In this document: in pieces, positions 1 to 10,789 of the stretch
Numbering within the stretch: position 1 is the stretch's first letter
Layout of the letters: each line of letters begins with the position of its first letter
Origin: Branchiostoma floridae
Lineage: Eukaryota > Chordata > Leptocardii > Amphioxiformes > Branchiostomatidae
Assembly: GCF_000003815.2 (NCBI RefSeq)
Contig: NC_049985.1
Coordinates: 3,430,157-3,494,156 of the forward strand
DNA: 64,000 nucleotides
Reading direction: 5' to 3'
Program-made: the position numbers and the translations under genes
The notes under the pieces: generated by a model
Database searches by the model: none
Told to the model about the DNA's origin: nothing
Seen by the model: only the letters and a program-made list of their open reading frames with translations

Positions 1-425
1 AACCAGTATTATAAGTGTTCTTCTTTAAATCAGTATTCTGCAATGAGGGTGTATTAAGATTGTGACAAGAAGTCGTCTTTTCAAACCTTTCCAACAATTC
101 ATCCCTTTGCTGTTGCTGCTGTGAAGTGGTGTTGTGACTACAGACAAAGAAAACCATTCAATTCATTCATTCATAGAACGAAGAAAAGAAAGCTGAATCT
201 GTTTCTTTTGTTGCTGCAGTGGCCTTACAGGGCCACTGTAGAGCCGAAGTTAACGGGATACTGTAAAGCGGAAAATTGTGTCTTTCTTTGTAATATGACC
301 AGTAAATTGGTGTGTGACCACACACCGGCCGGTCTATACTTGTGTGCTCTTAGATATAAGTGTGGTTTGAAATTTTTTTAAGTACTTGAAGTTTGTCTGT
401 TTTGCATAAATTGAAATAAACCACC
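1..425 (+). other. possible 3' UTR end of an upstream gene
   Basis: A canonical AATAAA lies at 415-420, after a T-rich stretch at 371-379. No coding frame of a recognised family runs through the segment. This could be the transcript end of a gene lying left of the window. AATAAA is common in AT-rich DNA, so transcript data would decide. Confidence 0.2.
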
Positions 426-1589
426 TGTAAAGTAACTGCCTTATAACACATTGTCAAGTTTTGTACAGGATTTACATAAGCTGCATAAGACCTGAGACTG
501 TAAGGTTTGATTCACTCAAACTAAGATGTACCCCAGCTCCTACATGCATTCTTTTCAATGTGGTTTGGACCTTGAATATGGTAAAGGCTTAACTCCGACA
601 ACATGTTTGGAACCAAAGCTACATGTAGGTATTCATCTTGACCTGAGTCGAGTAAGGAAATTTTTACCAAAAGCAGAACATTGGGGAATATAGTTATGAT
701 AGCCCTTATTACAAAACCACCTTGTAAGTGGGGTGTTTTTTAATCTTTCTGAGAACCAACAAATTAAATTTGGTTTGCCTTATCTTACTCATTCCCCTAC
801 CCTAACCCTTGACCAGCTCTTTTTATAACTGCCTTGTATCAAAGATCTGAGGCACACGAGACGAATACTTCAGATTTCATCACAGCAATAACAGTGAAAA
901 GCGTATTTTGTGGTGGGCGATGTCTGCATGATATATCGCTGCACCTGGCTTGACCTGTCGACGGGGAAATCGAGAACTCCAAGAATTCATGGAAACTGAC
1001 CTTTCAAAGGTCCGCGAACACCTGGGGACTTGGGTGATAGATTCCCCCTTCCCCAAACAATAGACTCCGGTTCTTTGATATCCGCCGTGCGATAACGAGA
1101 AGTGATCCCATTGGTCTCTGAGGAACACATGAAAGCCGCCGCCGATGTGCTCTCCCCAACTGAAACTAGGGGTAACTGGGGAATAGGGCTTAGGAACAGG
1201 TGGAGGTTTGGGCTAGCTTGAGCCAGAAAAAAAGATATTGAAACGAGCACTGAGGCTCTGGCATTCAGTAGTCTGCAAGGTTTGATAAAAATCTAAAAGA
1301 AAAGGATTTATGAGACTCCATTTTATATGTATTTGAAAAAGTTTGAGTACAATACATCATTTGCTGTAACTGTCCATCATAAGTGAACTTCAGATGACTG
1401 TTGATGTGACAGATTTCATATTGGACTCGTGGATGCTGTCAACTCTAGATGATAGATCCATCTAGATGAAAAAGTGACAGTCAAACAATATTGCATTTTC
1501 TTTTTCTCAGATCCTTTTATTGATGGTTTATCCCATTGCCAAGTGTCAAGTAAAACCTGAATAGTATTGTAGCATCAGAAAAAGACTGA
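426..1589. other. noncoding stretch with a conserved-looking block
   Basis: No gene is recognised. The part at about 820-1250 has higher GC and mixed complexity with no internal repeats, unlike its repeat-rich surroundings, and may be a conserved noncoding element. A degenerate GGTTTGCCTTA at about 771-782, after AACAAATTAAAT, looks like one end of the Harbinger-like MITE family seen at 32590; its partner end was not found. Confidence 0.3.
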
Positions 1590-1592
1590 TAA

Positions 1593-2027
1593 GGGCACAC
1601 AAATTTTATTTGTTGGTTCTTGGATTTAAAAGAATAATTAAAAACATTGTCTGAGGCAGGGTTGTAGCCAGCCAGAAATCATTTTCTATCCCCTCGATTT
1701 TGAATGGCTTTAAAGCAGCATTCCTAGTGGGGTCTGGGGGCATATTCCAAGGAAAATTTTGAAATGTAGATCCTCTGAAATGCTATTTCCTGCACTTTGA
1801 GGAGTAAATTTTGCTCACCGAGGACGGAATGGGCACATTTTTTTTTCGTCCCCAGCGGCAAAATTCTGTCAAAGGACAGAAGGACAGGTGCTGGCTACAA
1901 CCCTGGTCTGAGGGTACATTCTGTTCCTTGGTACTCACAGTTTCAAACTGTGGACTGTTTTTATCTTAACGGCTTGCTGAATTTTCCAATAAAATATTTG
2001 CGAAACAAGACATAAATTGGTGTGGCC
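1593..2027. mobile_element. Harbinger-like MITE interrupted by a hAT MITE
   Basis: The left end (GGGCACACAAATTTTATTTG, 1593) and right end (ATAAATTGGTGTGGCC, to 2027) are degenerate inverted copies of the family seen intact at 32590-32957. Flanking triplets are TAA (1590-1592) and TTA (2028-2030), in keeping with 3 bp TWA target duplications of PIF/Harbinger elements. The interior is split by the element at 1657-1905; removing it leaves about 180 bp. No transposase is encoded. Confidence 0.6.
1657..1905. mobile_element. hAT-type MITE with 8 bp target-site duplication
   Basis: The ends are a perfect 16 bp inverted repeat, CAGGGTTGTAGCCAGC at 1657 and its reverse complement ending at 1905. The flanks are the same 8 bp, GTCTGAGG, at 1649-1656 and 1906-1913. 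An 8 bp duplication and a CAGGG start are hallmarks of the hAT superfamily. At 249 bp without coding capacity it is non-autonomous. It sits inside an older Harbinger-like MITE. Confidence 0.88.
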
Positions 2028-2030
2028 TTA

Positions 2031-4226
2031 ATAACTTGCCATTGACACCCTGAAATCAGAATTTCACTTTCAAATCGTAAATGAGCAATAAAATCAGATG
2101 ATTATTTCACTAAAAACAGTAAGGTCATCACCAACTAACATGCATCTCTAAGCTACATGCGATCTGTAGAGGAACGTACCATGTTGGCTGTTGAGATCCC
2201 TGTAAAATGATATTGAAAGTGACAGAAGCAACCGGAGACTCGGTCAGCGAACAATCTAGGTCTCGGAGGGGAAGAGCGTGGCATTCCGGGCTTTGTGAGG
2301 AAAGATTTAGCCAAACAACGCTCCTCAGCCTCCCTTATCAAAAGTGTCACAAACAATTTCTCCTCCCATTGTTGACTGAGACGCGGGTTCGTCTCAGGTC
2401 AAGCGTGAAATGGGCAGTAAGAGGGGGAAGAAAGGAGGCATATGGGGGGATTCAATTTCAGCTGTGCAGAGTTCAGAAGCAATCAGTCACGTACTAGTAT
2501 GTACTAGAAGTCAATTAATGGTAATGTTATTTCCATCGTGGATGGGTAAAGATCAGATGGGTCTCTCGCTGGGATTCATAGACATTGCTTCCAACCCGTC
2601 CGCCTTGTCGATAAAGATAAACATATATTAGACATGTTGTAGATATAACATTATACGTGACTACATGTATAAAAATTATACCGGTATATATATATAGCAT
2701 AATATTTTTGTGTAGACTTATCAAATGATTGATAAAAACACTTGCATGTATGTCACTACTAAAAAGGCTTTTTTTTCAGTTTTAGTTAGTTTTTCTGCTT
2801 CCTGTTTCCAGAAATTATCAACTTGCCTATTGTGGTGTTTGTTTTGTGCAATAAATGAATTGCATTACAGGCAATATCTAAATAATGTTGAGGAAATGAG
2901 GAGCAACCTGAGGTTACATTCTACACAAACTCAAGAATGGGCAGGAGTTTCTCTGAAAAATCATGGCACATACATAAAAGATATTCAGCTTTTAAGTTCA
3001 ATCTATTTATCAAAACTGTCAACATAGACACCCAGGGAACCAAAAAAGGCAGTTACTGTAGATATGTACAGGATTCTTATTCTTGTGTTGATGGGAAAAA
3101 TCATCTGGGAGTAAGAGACCACCAAAGAATTGTCACAATGGGCAGGTGTTTTTTATGTAGAGTTGGTCACTTTTACAGGTTTCATACTGTAGCTTTTGAC
3201 TTGCGGTGACTTTGCAGGACTGTATTCAATGAAATTGCATGCTATTGACATGGATATTGGCTTTACAATGGAGAAAAGAAGGGGAACATGGTGCAACAGA
3301 TGGTGGCATTCAGGTGTGAGGACATTGCTGTACACCAGGCGGAGATACCTCCAAGGTGGCACCTGTCATCTATTCAGACTGTTCACTCTGTCACATGGGG
3401 AATGAGCAGCTGCTCCAGACAGATGTATGTGTGTGGTAGTAGGGTAGACAGTAGAGTGTGGCAAGGTGGTCTCGTGGTGGGGTTTCATGGCTCGGGCCCA
3501 ATCCAGACACAGTTTTTTAGTTAGATGTCTGTGCAGATTCTGCCATTTTTGTGACTGACTTTATGCTGATTAGCCTGAACATAGATCTTCAGATGTCGGA
3601 GTGCATTTTAAACTTATGCCAAATTTGCCGGAGACTGCCGCTGAGTTGTCAGGTGAATACTGCAGACTTTTCTAGAAAAAAGTTTTCCCTACAACTGGAC
3701 TACGATAATCTAGACAGAAAAAAATGTTGCAGACGTCGGGACAAACTGTCTAGATCTGGCTTTAGAGTCTAAAGGTCCTGACTAAATTGAATCCCTTACA
3801 AGCCACAATGTTGCCATCAGCCATCTTGCTGAAAAGAAACTGATGGTGTTGATATTTTGGTTACAAATCAGAAAGTGTGCTACAAAATCACAGCACTGTT
3901 TATAGGATCCACATCAATCAATCAGATAGAATTTCATCTCAGTTTGCTTTGACCACAACCACATTGTACATTTGAACTACCAGTAAGGACACATTAATTT
4001 GCTTCATTCACAGATTACTTACTTTAGCCCAAATCAATTTATTGATTGATTGCATACAGTGTCATATTCAAGTTTTTATCCGTATCCTTTACTTTCATGA
4101 TGTCCACTTACTATATTTTTGCTTTTAAAAATCTGGTATGGCCTAACTGGAGAACATAATGAAACAAAGATCAGGTTTATCCCTTGGTGCACTCAGTTTT
4201 ATGCTGTGAATACAGCTATGATAAAG
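2031..4226. other. noncoding stretch, no recognised gene
   Basis: No coding frame of a known family is seen. A block at about 2190-2500 is GC-balanced and contains ACAAT and ATTGTT motifs (Sox-like), and may be conserved noncoding DNA. The part at 2640-2710 is TA-rich. A degenerate MITE remnant lies at about 3030-3191. The rest shows nothing I can name. Confidence 0.3.
3030..3191. mobile_element. degenerate remnant of the TACAGTCAAACCTG MITE family
   Basis: The segment ends in TTACAGGTTTCATACTGTA, a decayed version of the terminal repeat seen at 47036-47194. It also shares TTGTGTTGATGGGAAA (about 3089) with that copy, and has the phrase 'AGAGACCACC...GTCAC' typical of the family interior. 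The left terminus is not clear. Confidence 0.4.
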
Positions 4227-4654
4227 TTTTTTTTTTTTTTTGCAAAATCATGCCCGAGGGCTAATTGCATACACAATCTCAAGAACTAAGAGAGGTAAGT
4301 ACATAAAACTAGTGTCTAATCAACTACATGATACTATGAATACTATTGTCGGGTTTGACTTCTTCTTTGAAGGCAGTGGTTAATGAACTGTCCCACGTTC
4401 TGTATGATGGTGGGATTTTGAGCTTTTAGTAGAAATGTAGTCTTTTGGTGATCATTTAGGTGATAAAAGCTTGGTGAAATAGTGGCTACTGTTTGAAATA
4501 AAGTTTTTCTTTCGGTTTCATAGTGGGTACACTGACTGATAAAATGTGTTTCATTTTCCACTGCGTTCATTGGGCAATATGTACACAATCTCTCGTGGAC
4601 AGGGAGCTTTTTGATAAAGTTAGTCCTTCTCTTTGCTTTTAGGGTGTCTGCTTG
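4227..4654 (-). pseudogene. 5'-truncated non-LTR retrotransposon, C-terminal ORF2 remnant
   Basis: On the minus strand an open frame runs from 4654 to a stop at 4343. It carries LPVHERLCTYCPMNAVENE followed by THFISQCTHY, then an ETERKTLF stretch. This matches the Cys-x2-Cys ... V-E-x-E-x-HF ... C-x2-Y-x3-R pattern at the C terminus of many metazoan LINE polymerases. An in-frame stop lies just upstream (4655-4657), so the polymerase domain is missing. Downstream on the minus strand, a 15-base A tract (plus-strand T at 4227-4241) is a plausible poly(A) tail. I see no clear target-site duplication. The family assignment is from memory of the motif; the clade is not resolved. Confidence 0.6.
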
Positions 4655-4878
4655 CTATATATCATAAAATTTCCAAAAACCAAGGAGCTAAATTGGAAGG
4701 GCCTAAAGCATAAAGATTTCTGATATCATACCCTGATGATTTTTTCCTGTTTTTAAGCTGTGTGATGTTAATCTAATCCTCGACCGACCGACCGAATCTA
4801 AAACCAACAAACAGCATTCCTACTGCCCACAGTCAACACCTCAGGCAAAACAGCTCTCAACTAGAGTTCGGCGACCTC

Positions 4879-5957
4879 ATACCTCCATGAAAATTTAGAG
4901 CTTTCGTAAATTTCATGCAATTGACTAACACATTAACATAATTTATGCATCGTATTGTTCATCATTGACTAACGTACACATGTCACAATTATAAAATTCC
5001 CATTATTAATCATAAAGCGTTTCTGCAATTTTTACATAAATTATGCAAATAAGTTCCTCATTACCATATTTGGTATCTGCTTATATTCCACCTATCATAG
5101 TTAACATGTGTTACATTTATTGAAGTCCAGTTATTGAAAACAATGGAATTATACAATTTCCTCATTAATTATGCAAATTAAGTCCTCATTTGCATAAAAT
5201 GTATATCATTATGAACATCTTTGCCTAAGGTACCCGCATGCCTAATATGATGCCAATCCATCAATCCTTTCTGCAGTTATCCTCTTTAGAATGTCTTGAC
5301 AAAAACGCCCCTGCAGTTCCGAAATTAAATGTTAGGGGGCTGAAACCTGCCCCACTTTGTCATGACACTGCAAGCTATCTACCAGCCAAATGTCAAGACC
5401 ATATCACATCCAGGACAAGAGATACATTGAAAAAACTGCCATGATATAATATCCTCATTAATTATGCAAAGGTACTCTTATTTTGCATAATTAGTATTTA
5501 ATCTTGTACAACATTGTCTAAGGTACCTATATACCAAAAATCATGAAAATCCGTTGTTTCCTTCTTGAGTTATCCTCGTCAGAAGTTTTTGACAAAAATG
5601 CCCCTGCTATCCCAAAACTAGACGCTAGGGGGCCCAAACTTACGTAATTTTTTCCTGAGCACAAGAGCTATCTAATACTTAAAAATCTTGACCATAGCAT
5701 GTTCAGAACACCGAGATAGCAAAACCGGAAGTTGCGCTGCAGTACCAAGGCCACACACCAGGGGGCCCAAAATTGACCTTGACCTTCGTCTTCCCAACCC
5801 CTACCTACATACCAAATATCATCGTAGTCCATCAAGAGGTTCTCAAGTTATGCTGACCACAAATATGCGGACACACAGACACACACACAGACACACACAC
5901 ACACAGACACACACACAGACACACTCAAAACTATACCTCCATTTTTTCATGGAGGTA
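4879..5957. mobile_element. 1.1 kb non-autonomous element with TACCTCCATGAAAA ends
   Basis: The left end reads TACCTCCATGAAAATTTAGA (about 4880) and the right end carries TTTTTTCATGGAGGTA (to about 5956), so the ends are inverted. The right end is also a small hairpin by itself: TACCTCC and GGAGGTA flank ATTTTTTCAT (5933-5956). Inside are two or three degenerate copies of a phrase 'GACAAAAA.GCCCCTGC ... AGGGGGC' (5299, 5590, 5718) and of ATTATGCAAATTA. It ends next to a CA/CAGA microsatellite. This layout resembles microsatellite-tailed elements of marine invertebrates, sometimes linked to Helitrons/Helentrons, but I cannot place it. No coding capacity. Confidence 0.6.
5871..5925. repeat. ACAC/ACAG compound microsatellite
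   Basis: About 55 bp of ACACACAG-type units directly follow the phrase CTGACCACAAATATGCGG inside the element at 4879-5957. The position just inside the right end suggests it belongs to the element. Confidence 0.9.
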
Positions 5958-6084
5958 AAAACACTTCCGCTAATGTACAAGAAATAACGTTTACTGTTGT
6001 GTCATCAGATATGACCAACCGCCCCATTTATGGACAGTTAACTGGTCAGTTAAGCACCAGGAGTGCATCATTCCGGCATCCATA

Positions 6085-6335
6085 TCTCTCATCGTCCGCT
6101 GGTGTCAGGTCATGCAAACAAGACCTCTGACATCCGGCCGCCTGAAAGCATTTGGGTGGACAACAGAAAAGATTTCTTTTGTATGAATAGTAAATTACCT
6201 CGATCACCACATCACTTAAAACACCAGTTTTGGACTCTCATCTCTTGTCGGTGTCAGGCTTCGCAAACAAGACGTCTGCCATCCGGCCGTGTGAAAGCAT
6301 TTGGGTGGACAACAGAAAAGATTTGTTTGGCATGG
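6085..6335. repeat. two direct copies of a ~95 bp unit
   Basis: The unit containing ATCCGGCCG, GAAAGCATTTGGGTGGACAA and CAGAAAAGATTT occurs at about 6085-6181 and again at about 6236-6335, with few differences. The copies are separated by about 55 bp. No coding function is seen. Confidence 0.85.
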
Positions 6336-7042
6336 CTGTTAAATCATCTACAGATAAAAAAGTGAGATACTTACTTACCATATAATCATCCTGCTTTTTT
6401 TACATCTCTGGCAAGATAAGGAAAATGACAAATATCCCACTTTTTTCTCATTTGTAAAGCCCAATATGTTCCTGAACCTTTCATCATTTGCAAATTAGAA
6501 CCCTTTTTTCATCTTTACCTAACTCAGCCCTATTGTGCTTATGTTTTCTATGATATATCCAAAAAGCAAGGAATTTGATTAAGGCCTACAGATTGTACTT
6601 CATGGATTACATACATGTACTAAAGCTGACATCACCATTTTTACATTAAAACCTCATAGTATCTTTTGTCAAAGTAGCCTATTAATGAACTTTCTAAAAT
6701 GAGTTTTGGAAAGAAACAACTAAACAAATTAAACTGGCCTAATTACATACAGGTAATGAAACTGATAGATGTCACTGTCAAGGCCGCCTGTCCCAATCCT
6801 TCAGTGATGCATTCCTACTGGAGCTGCCTGCCTTACATTACTGAATGACAATTTCTACATGCATACACATGTATATCATGAGTCTCAATTTTATATTTCT
6901 ATCCAACTTCAGTGTAATAACACACCACACCAGCAGCATGTGGTGCAAAGTAGAACCTAATAGCATCTTTTGTTCATTTTTATCTAACGCAGTACTGTTT
7001 CACTTACAGTTTTCTTTGAAATCTCCAAGGAAAATAATGCGT
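6336..7042. other. noncoding stretch, nothing recognised
   Basis: AT-rich sequence without repeats or coding frames that I can support. A phrase at about 6778-6832 (CCGCCTGTCCCAA...TCAGTGATG) recurs at about 7228-7262, so a local duplication is likely. Confidence 0.4.
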
Positions 7043-7144
7043 TGATGAAGGTTAGACATCCAGGTAATAAGATACCCAAAAAAGCAGTTACGCAAGCAAC
7101 TCCCAAAATCATATCCAGTTGCTTGAGTAACTGCTTTTGGGTAC
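7043..7144. mobile_element. hairpin repeat, GAAGGTTAGACATCCAGG family
   Basis: ATACCCAAAAAAGCAGTTAC (7072) pairs with GTAACTGCTTTTGGGTAC (7127-7144), and GCAAGCAACT pairs with AGTTGCTTG. The left part GAAGGTTAGACATCCAGG recurs in inverted orientation at 24983-25045 and in direct orientation at 54575, which marks a dispersed family. I recall this phrase as common in lancelet DNA. Confidence 0.65.
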
Positions 7145-9316
7145 AAGAAGAATAATGAATAAGTAACAATTATTGTGGTCTAATTCATGGATTACATACA
7201 CATGTTGAAGGAGATGAATGTCACCACAAAGGCTGCCTGTCCCAACCCTTCAGTGATGTATTCCTACTGGTACCACCTGTCTGCCAAGATAACATTGTTT
7301 CCACTCCCACAGTGCCACATCATCTACAATCCCCTAAAGACAAAACTGTGCTTATGAAACATTTTGCTTGACTACAACAATATGTACGTTATCATGCGGC
7401 TTCTGCCTTTGGGGGTTCCTTGTCAAGGATTGGATTAATGTATTAACAGTTGTGAATTCCAAACTTTATTGCAACAATTGTGTGCCAAACGATTTGTGAA
7501 CGGGACAAGTCTGAGCTTTTCTGAAGTAGATTTCATTAATTGATAGTTTATTGCAAATTCTTGCCCATTAGGGGTAATTTCAGGTAATATGAAAGGGTAC
7601 AGACAACAATGTAAAACAATTACACAGCGTGTGTCTACTCTAGTCTAAAAGCTAACTTTAAATTGTAACTTATTGATGTCGACTTCTTTTGATTAATAAT
7701 TCAAATTGATATTGCAGATGATCACACCCCGGAGTAGCAAACCCTAGAACTGTGAAAGATTCATGTGGAGGACTATAAGATGCAGGGCAAAAAAACTATA
7801 AAACACAGCACAGTGTGTAAAGGTAGGCTCTCAGATTTAGAAGAGGTTAAGGTCACTAGAATTCCATTTGTTGCTTCTCAGATTCTCCTGTCCATTTTTT
7901 TCATTTTCAAAGAAAAAAAGTCCTGAGAACAGTTCTGAGCTATCACAAACCGTAAATATTACCATTGAGAGCCTCGTACACATAATTTCGGTCTAAAAAC
8001 AATGCCTTTTATTCAGAACATTAGCAACAAATCAAAGAAAGGATTCATTGTATAAAATGTGCTATTTAACTCCTCAGACTGCTTTTTTTTGTTATTTAAG
8101 CCATATAATATATCTTTAGACCTTTTGCAAAAATTTTTTTTCCACCTGCTGGTCCAATTTTTTCCTGAAAAAATCTGAGAAGCAACAAATACATTTGGTC
8201 TGGCATAATGCTAAATTGAAATTAAAAAGACTGTGAGAGCAAATCACAATTAGAAGAAGCAAGAGGCAGGAACATTAGACTGGGCATTTAGACAAGATAG
8301 GCAGGCAATCTCCAACACAAATACAGACTGAGTTGGTCTGTTATGTCATAAGGCAGTTTTCTGGTTATTCAATACAGCTAGTGACAAACTTATTTCCTCA
8401 TTAAAAACCATTTACTTCATTCCATCTCAACTCCACGTCCTTGAGCTCTAAAAAAACAATGCAGAAGAATTGGAGGAAGTAAACGTTACAAAATTCACGA
8501 CTGGGGTTTTGCACAAATAGATATAGCCCGAGCCTTAACACACAGATTGCATATCAAAACAACCTTAGCGCTAATGAGATACATTTCTCCCAGACTGCAC
8601 TCCTTGAATGGCAAATCAACTGATAACAAGACTGGCAATAAAAATGTATTATTGCCATGACGACGATTGAGGGTACAACAATACAGCTCAAATCAGAAAT
8701 AGACTGGAACTTCCCTGTAGCACTATCCCTGGCACAATATACTAGCCCACCTGTAACATAAACCTATAGCCAGCAGAAATGTACTATCCCCGGTACAGCA
8801 CAATGGTCTGCCAGTGACCTAAACCTACAGCTGAGCACTACAGAAGTATTTCCTGTCTGCCTGTGGCGTATGGCTTGAACAAGCCCTAGAAAAGAAAATG
8901 TATCCTTCATAACATAACATAACAACCAAGACAACGTGATCCATTGTGCAGAGTTCCCTGTCTAGTTTCAAAGGACAAATTCCTCCAGGGAGCAAGTGTG
9001 ACCTACATTCCACCATTGCATACCAGAGATACATCTGGAACAGATTTGGGGGGGAGGGCTTGCATACCCAGCATACTGCATTCCTGTGGAAATGCCTGTG
9101 CAATTCCTAGAATTTTTGCAGACTGAATGCAAAATATACCACTTGACGACTCCCCTGAGGCGTCGTCAAAAATTACTCCAGAATCATTTTCCCTTTCACA
9201 GTGAGCCACTAATCCCTTTTATCAACAATCTGCCAGCCGCAAAATTGAATCGTACAGTCCCTGTGGGAGGGATGTTACGCTAATACCCTGTAAGATTACG
9301 ACTCAAACAAGCGGCT
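7145..9316. other. noncoding stretch with two conserved-looking blocks
   Basis: No gene is seen. A block at about 8530-8700 has GCTAATGAG, TATTGCCATGACGACGATTG and similar high-complexity sequence. A second at about 9130-9260 has GACGACTCCCCTGAGGCGTCGTC, an imperfect palindrome. Both look like candidate conserved noncoding elements. Two related phrases containing 'CACAGTGTGTAAAGG' and 'AGCACTACAG' style repeats (8700-8830) suggest minor local duplication. Confidence 0.3.
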
Positions 9317-10540
9317 GTTGTTTTTCATTTGTCATTTTGTACTTCATAAAGCTGCCATTGTGCATTTTGTTGAAAGTTGTTGATACAAGTGGTATCATTT
9401 ATCACCATACATGTGCTGTCAGATGCTCTAATCTTGTTAGAGACCTTGGGAACACTTGGGTTAGCATGTGATCTAGCCTAACACAGCAAGATTCTTATTT
9501 GTAAGCTGCTTCTTTAGGTACTGCTCTGTACACACCTGTTTGTACACACTTGTCTGTACACACCTGTCAGTACACAAGTGGAACTTTTAGCTGTGGAATG
9601 TTTTTGTTCTGAACATACTATATGGTGGTAATTTTCTACCTGTAGGTAGATTATTGGCTTGAAACTCCATGCTGCCTTTTCATTTGTCATTTTGTACTTC
9701 ATAAAGTTGCCATTGTGCATTTTGTTGAAAGTTGTTTGTCTGATACAAGTGGTATCATTAATATCACCATACATGTGCTGTCAGATGCTCTAATCTTGTT
9801 AGAGACCTTGGGCACATTTGGGATAACATGTGAGCTAGCCCAACACAGCAAGACTCCCCTTTGTAATAAAAAAAAAACTTGATTCATCTGATAATGGCTT
9901 ATCCAGAGGGCAAGTTAGGGATAGAATTACTTTGGGAAGAGGACATTTTAGAGCTCTTTATTTTGTGTTCCTATATGATTTATTATCTTTGCTAAGTTGG
10001 TTATGTTTTGGGTAGCATGGTTGTGTTGTGTTCCTGTGGATGCATTCTTATTAGATTCGCATAATTCTTTTGATACCTGTTAAACTTCATACTCTGTTTG
10101 GTCACTGATGAGACATTAGATGCTGTGTGAAATGTCTGACCATTTTCAAACTTAACCGTTTGCATTCTGTAACATCTATCATGTGCATTGCATTTTCTGG
10201 ATTTCTAAATTTTATCATTGTGTTCATATTTGGTTACGTGTTTTGGGCCCATAGCTGCTTCTTTAGGTACTGCAGTGAAACTCTTAGCTTTGGTGGTATT
10301 TATATTACTTGTAGGTAGATTATTGGCTTGAGCCCCCATGCTGCTTTTTCATCTGTCATTTCATACTTCATAAAATTGCTATCTCACACCTTATTGAAAG
10401 TTATTTGATATAAGTGCTGCAATCTATCACTTTACATGTGCTGTCTACATCAGTAATCCCCTTAGACACCTGGAGCACACTTGGGATAAGGTGTGATCCA
10501 GCCCAACGCAGCAAGACTCCCTGTTGTAATAAAGCTCAGT
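9317..10540. repeat. three spaced direct copies of a ~190 bp unit
   Basis: The unit begins near TTTTCATTTGTCATTT, contains ACATGTGCTGTC and ends near AACACAGCAAGA. It occurs at about 9327-9503, 9675-9870 and 10345-10535. The first two copies are close; the third is more diverged. Between copies a second shared phrase (CTGCTTCTTTAGGTACTG and GTAGGTAGATTATTGGCTTG) shows the full duplicated block is longer. Confidence 0.85.
9522..9578. repeat. short tandem repeat, TGTACACACCTGT-like
   Basis: Four or so units of about 14-16 bp built on GTACACACCTGT sit in the spacer between two larger direct repeats. Confidence 0.8.
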
Positions 10541-10789
10541 TGTCCTTGGGGTAAGTGAACAGTGTGTTAGGACTATCAGTCATATTGTTTGGACAGAGCA
10601 TTAGAAGCTATTACATGGTAGTAGTTCATAGACAGAACAGCCATACTGGCCAGAGCATGCACTATTCTTTCCCCAGTGACAGACTGATTATTCAGATCAA
10701 AGAGTTTCAATTTCAATGCTCCATTGTGTTAAATATTTGGAGGTTTCAGAAAGCTATAGTGCAGAAGGCATTTCTGACATTAACAAATT

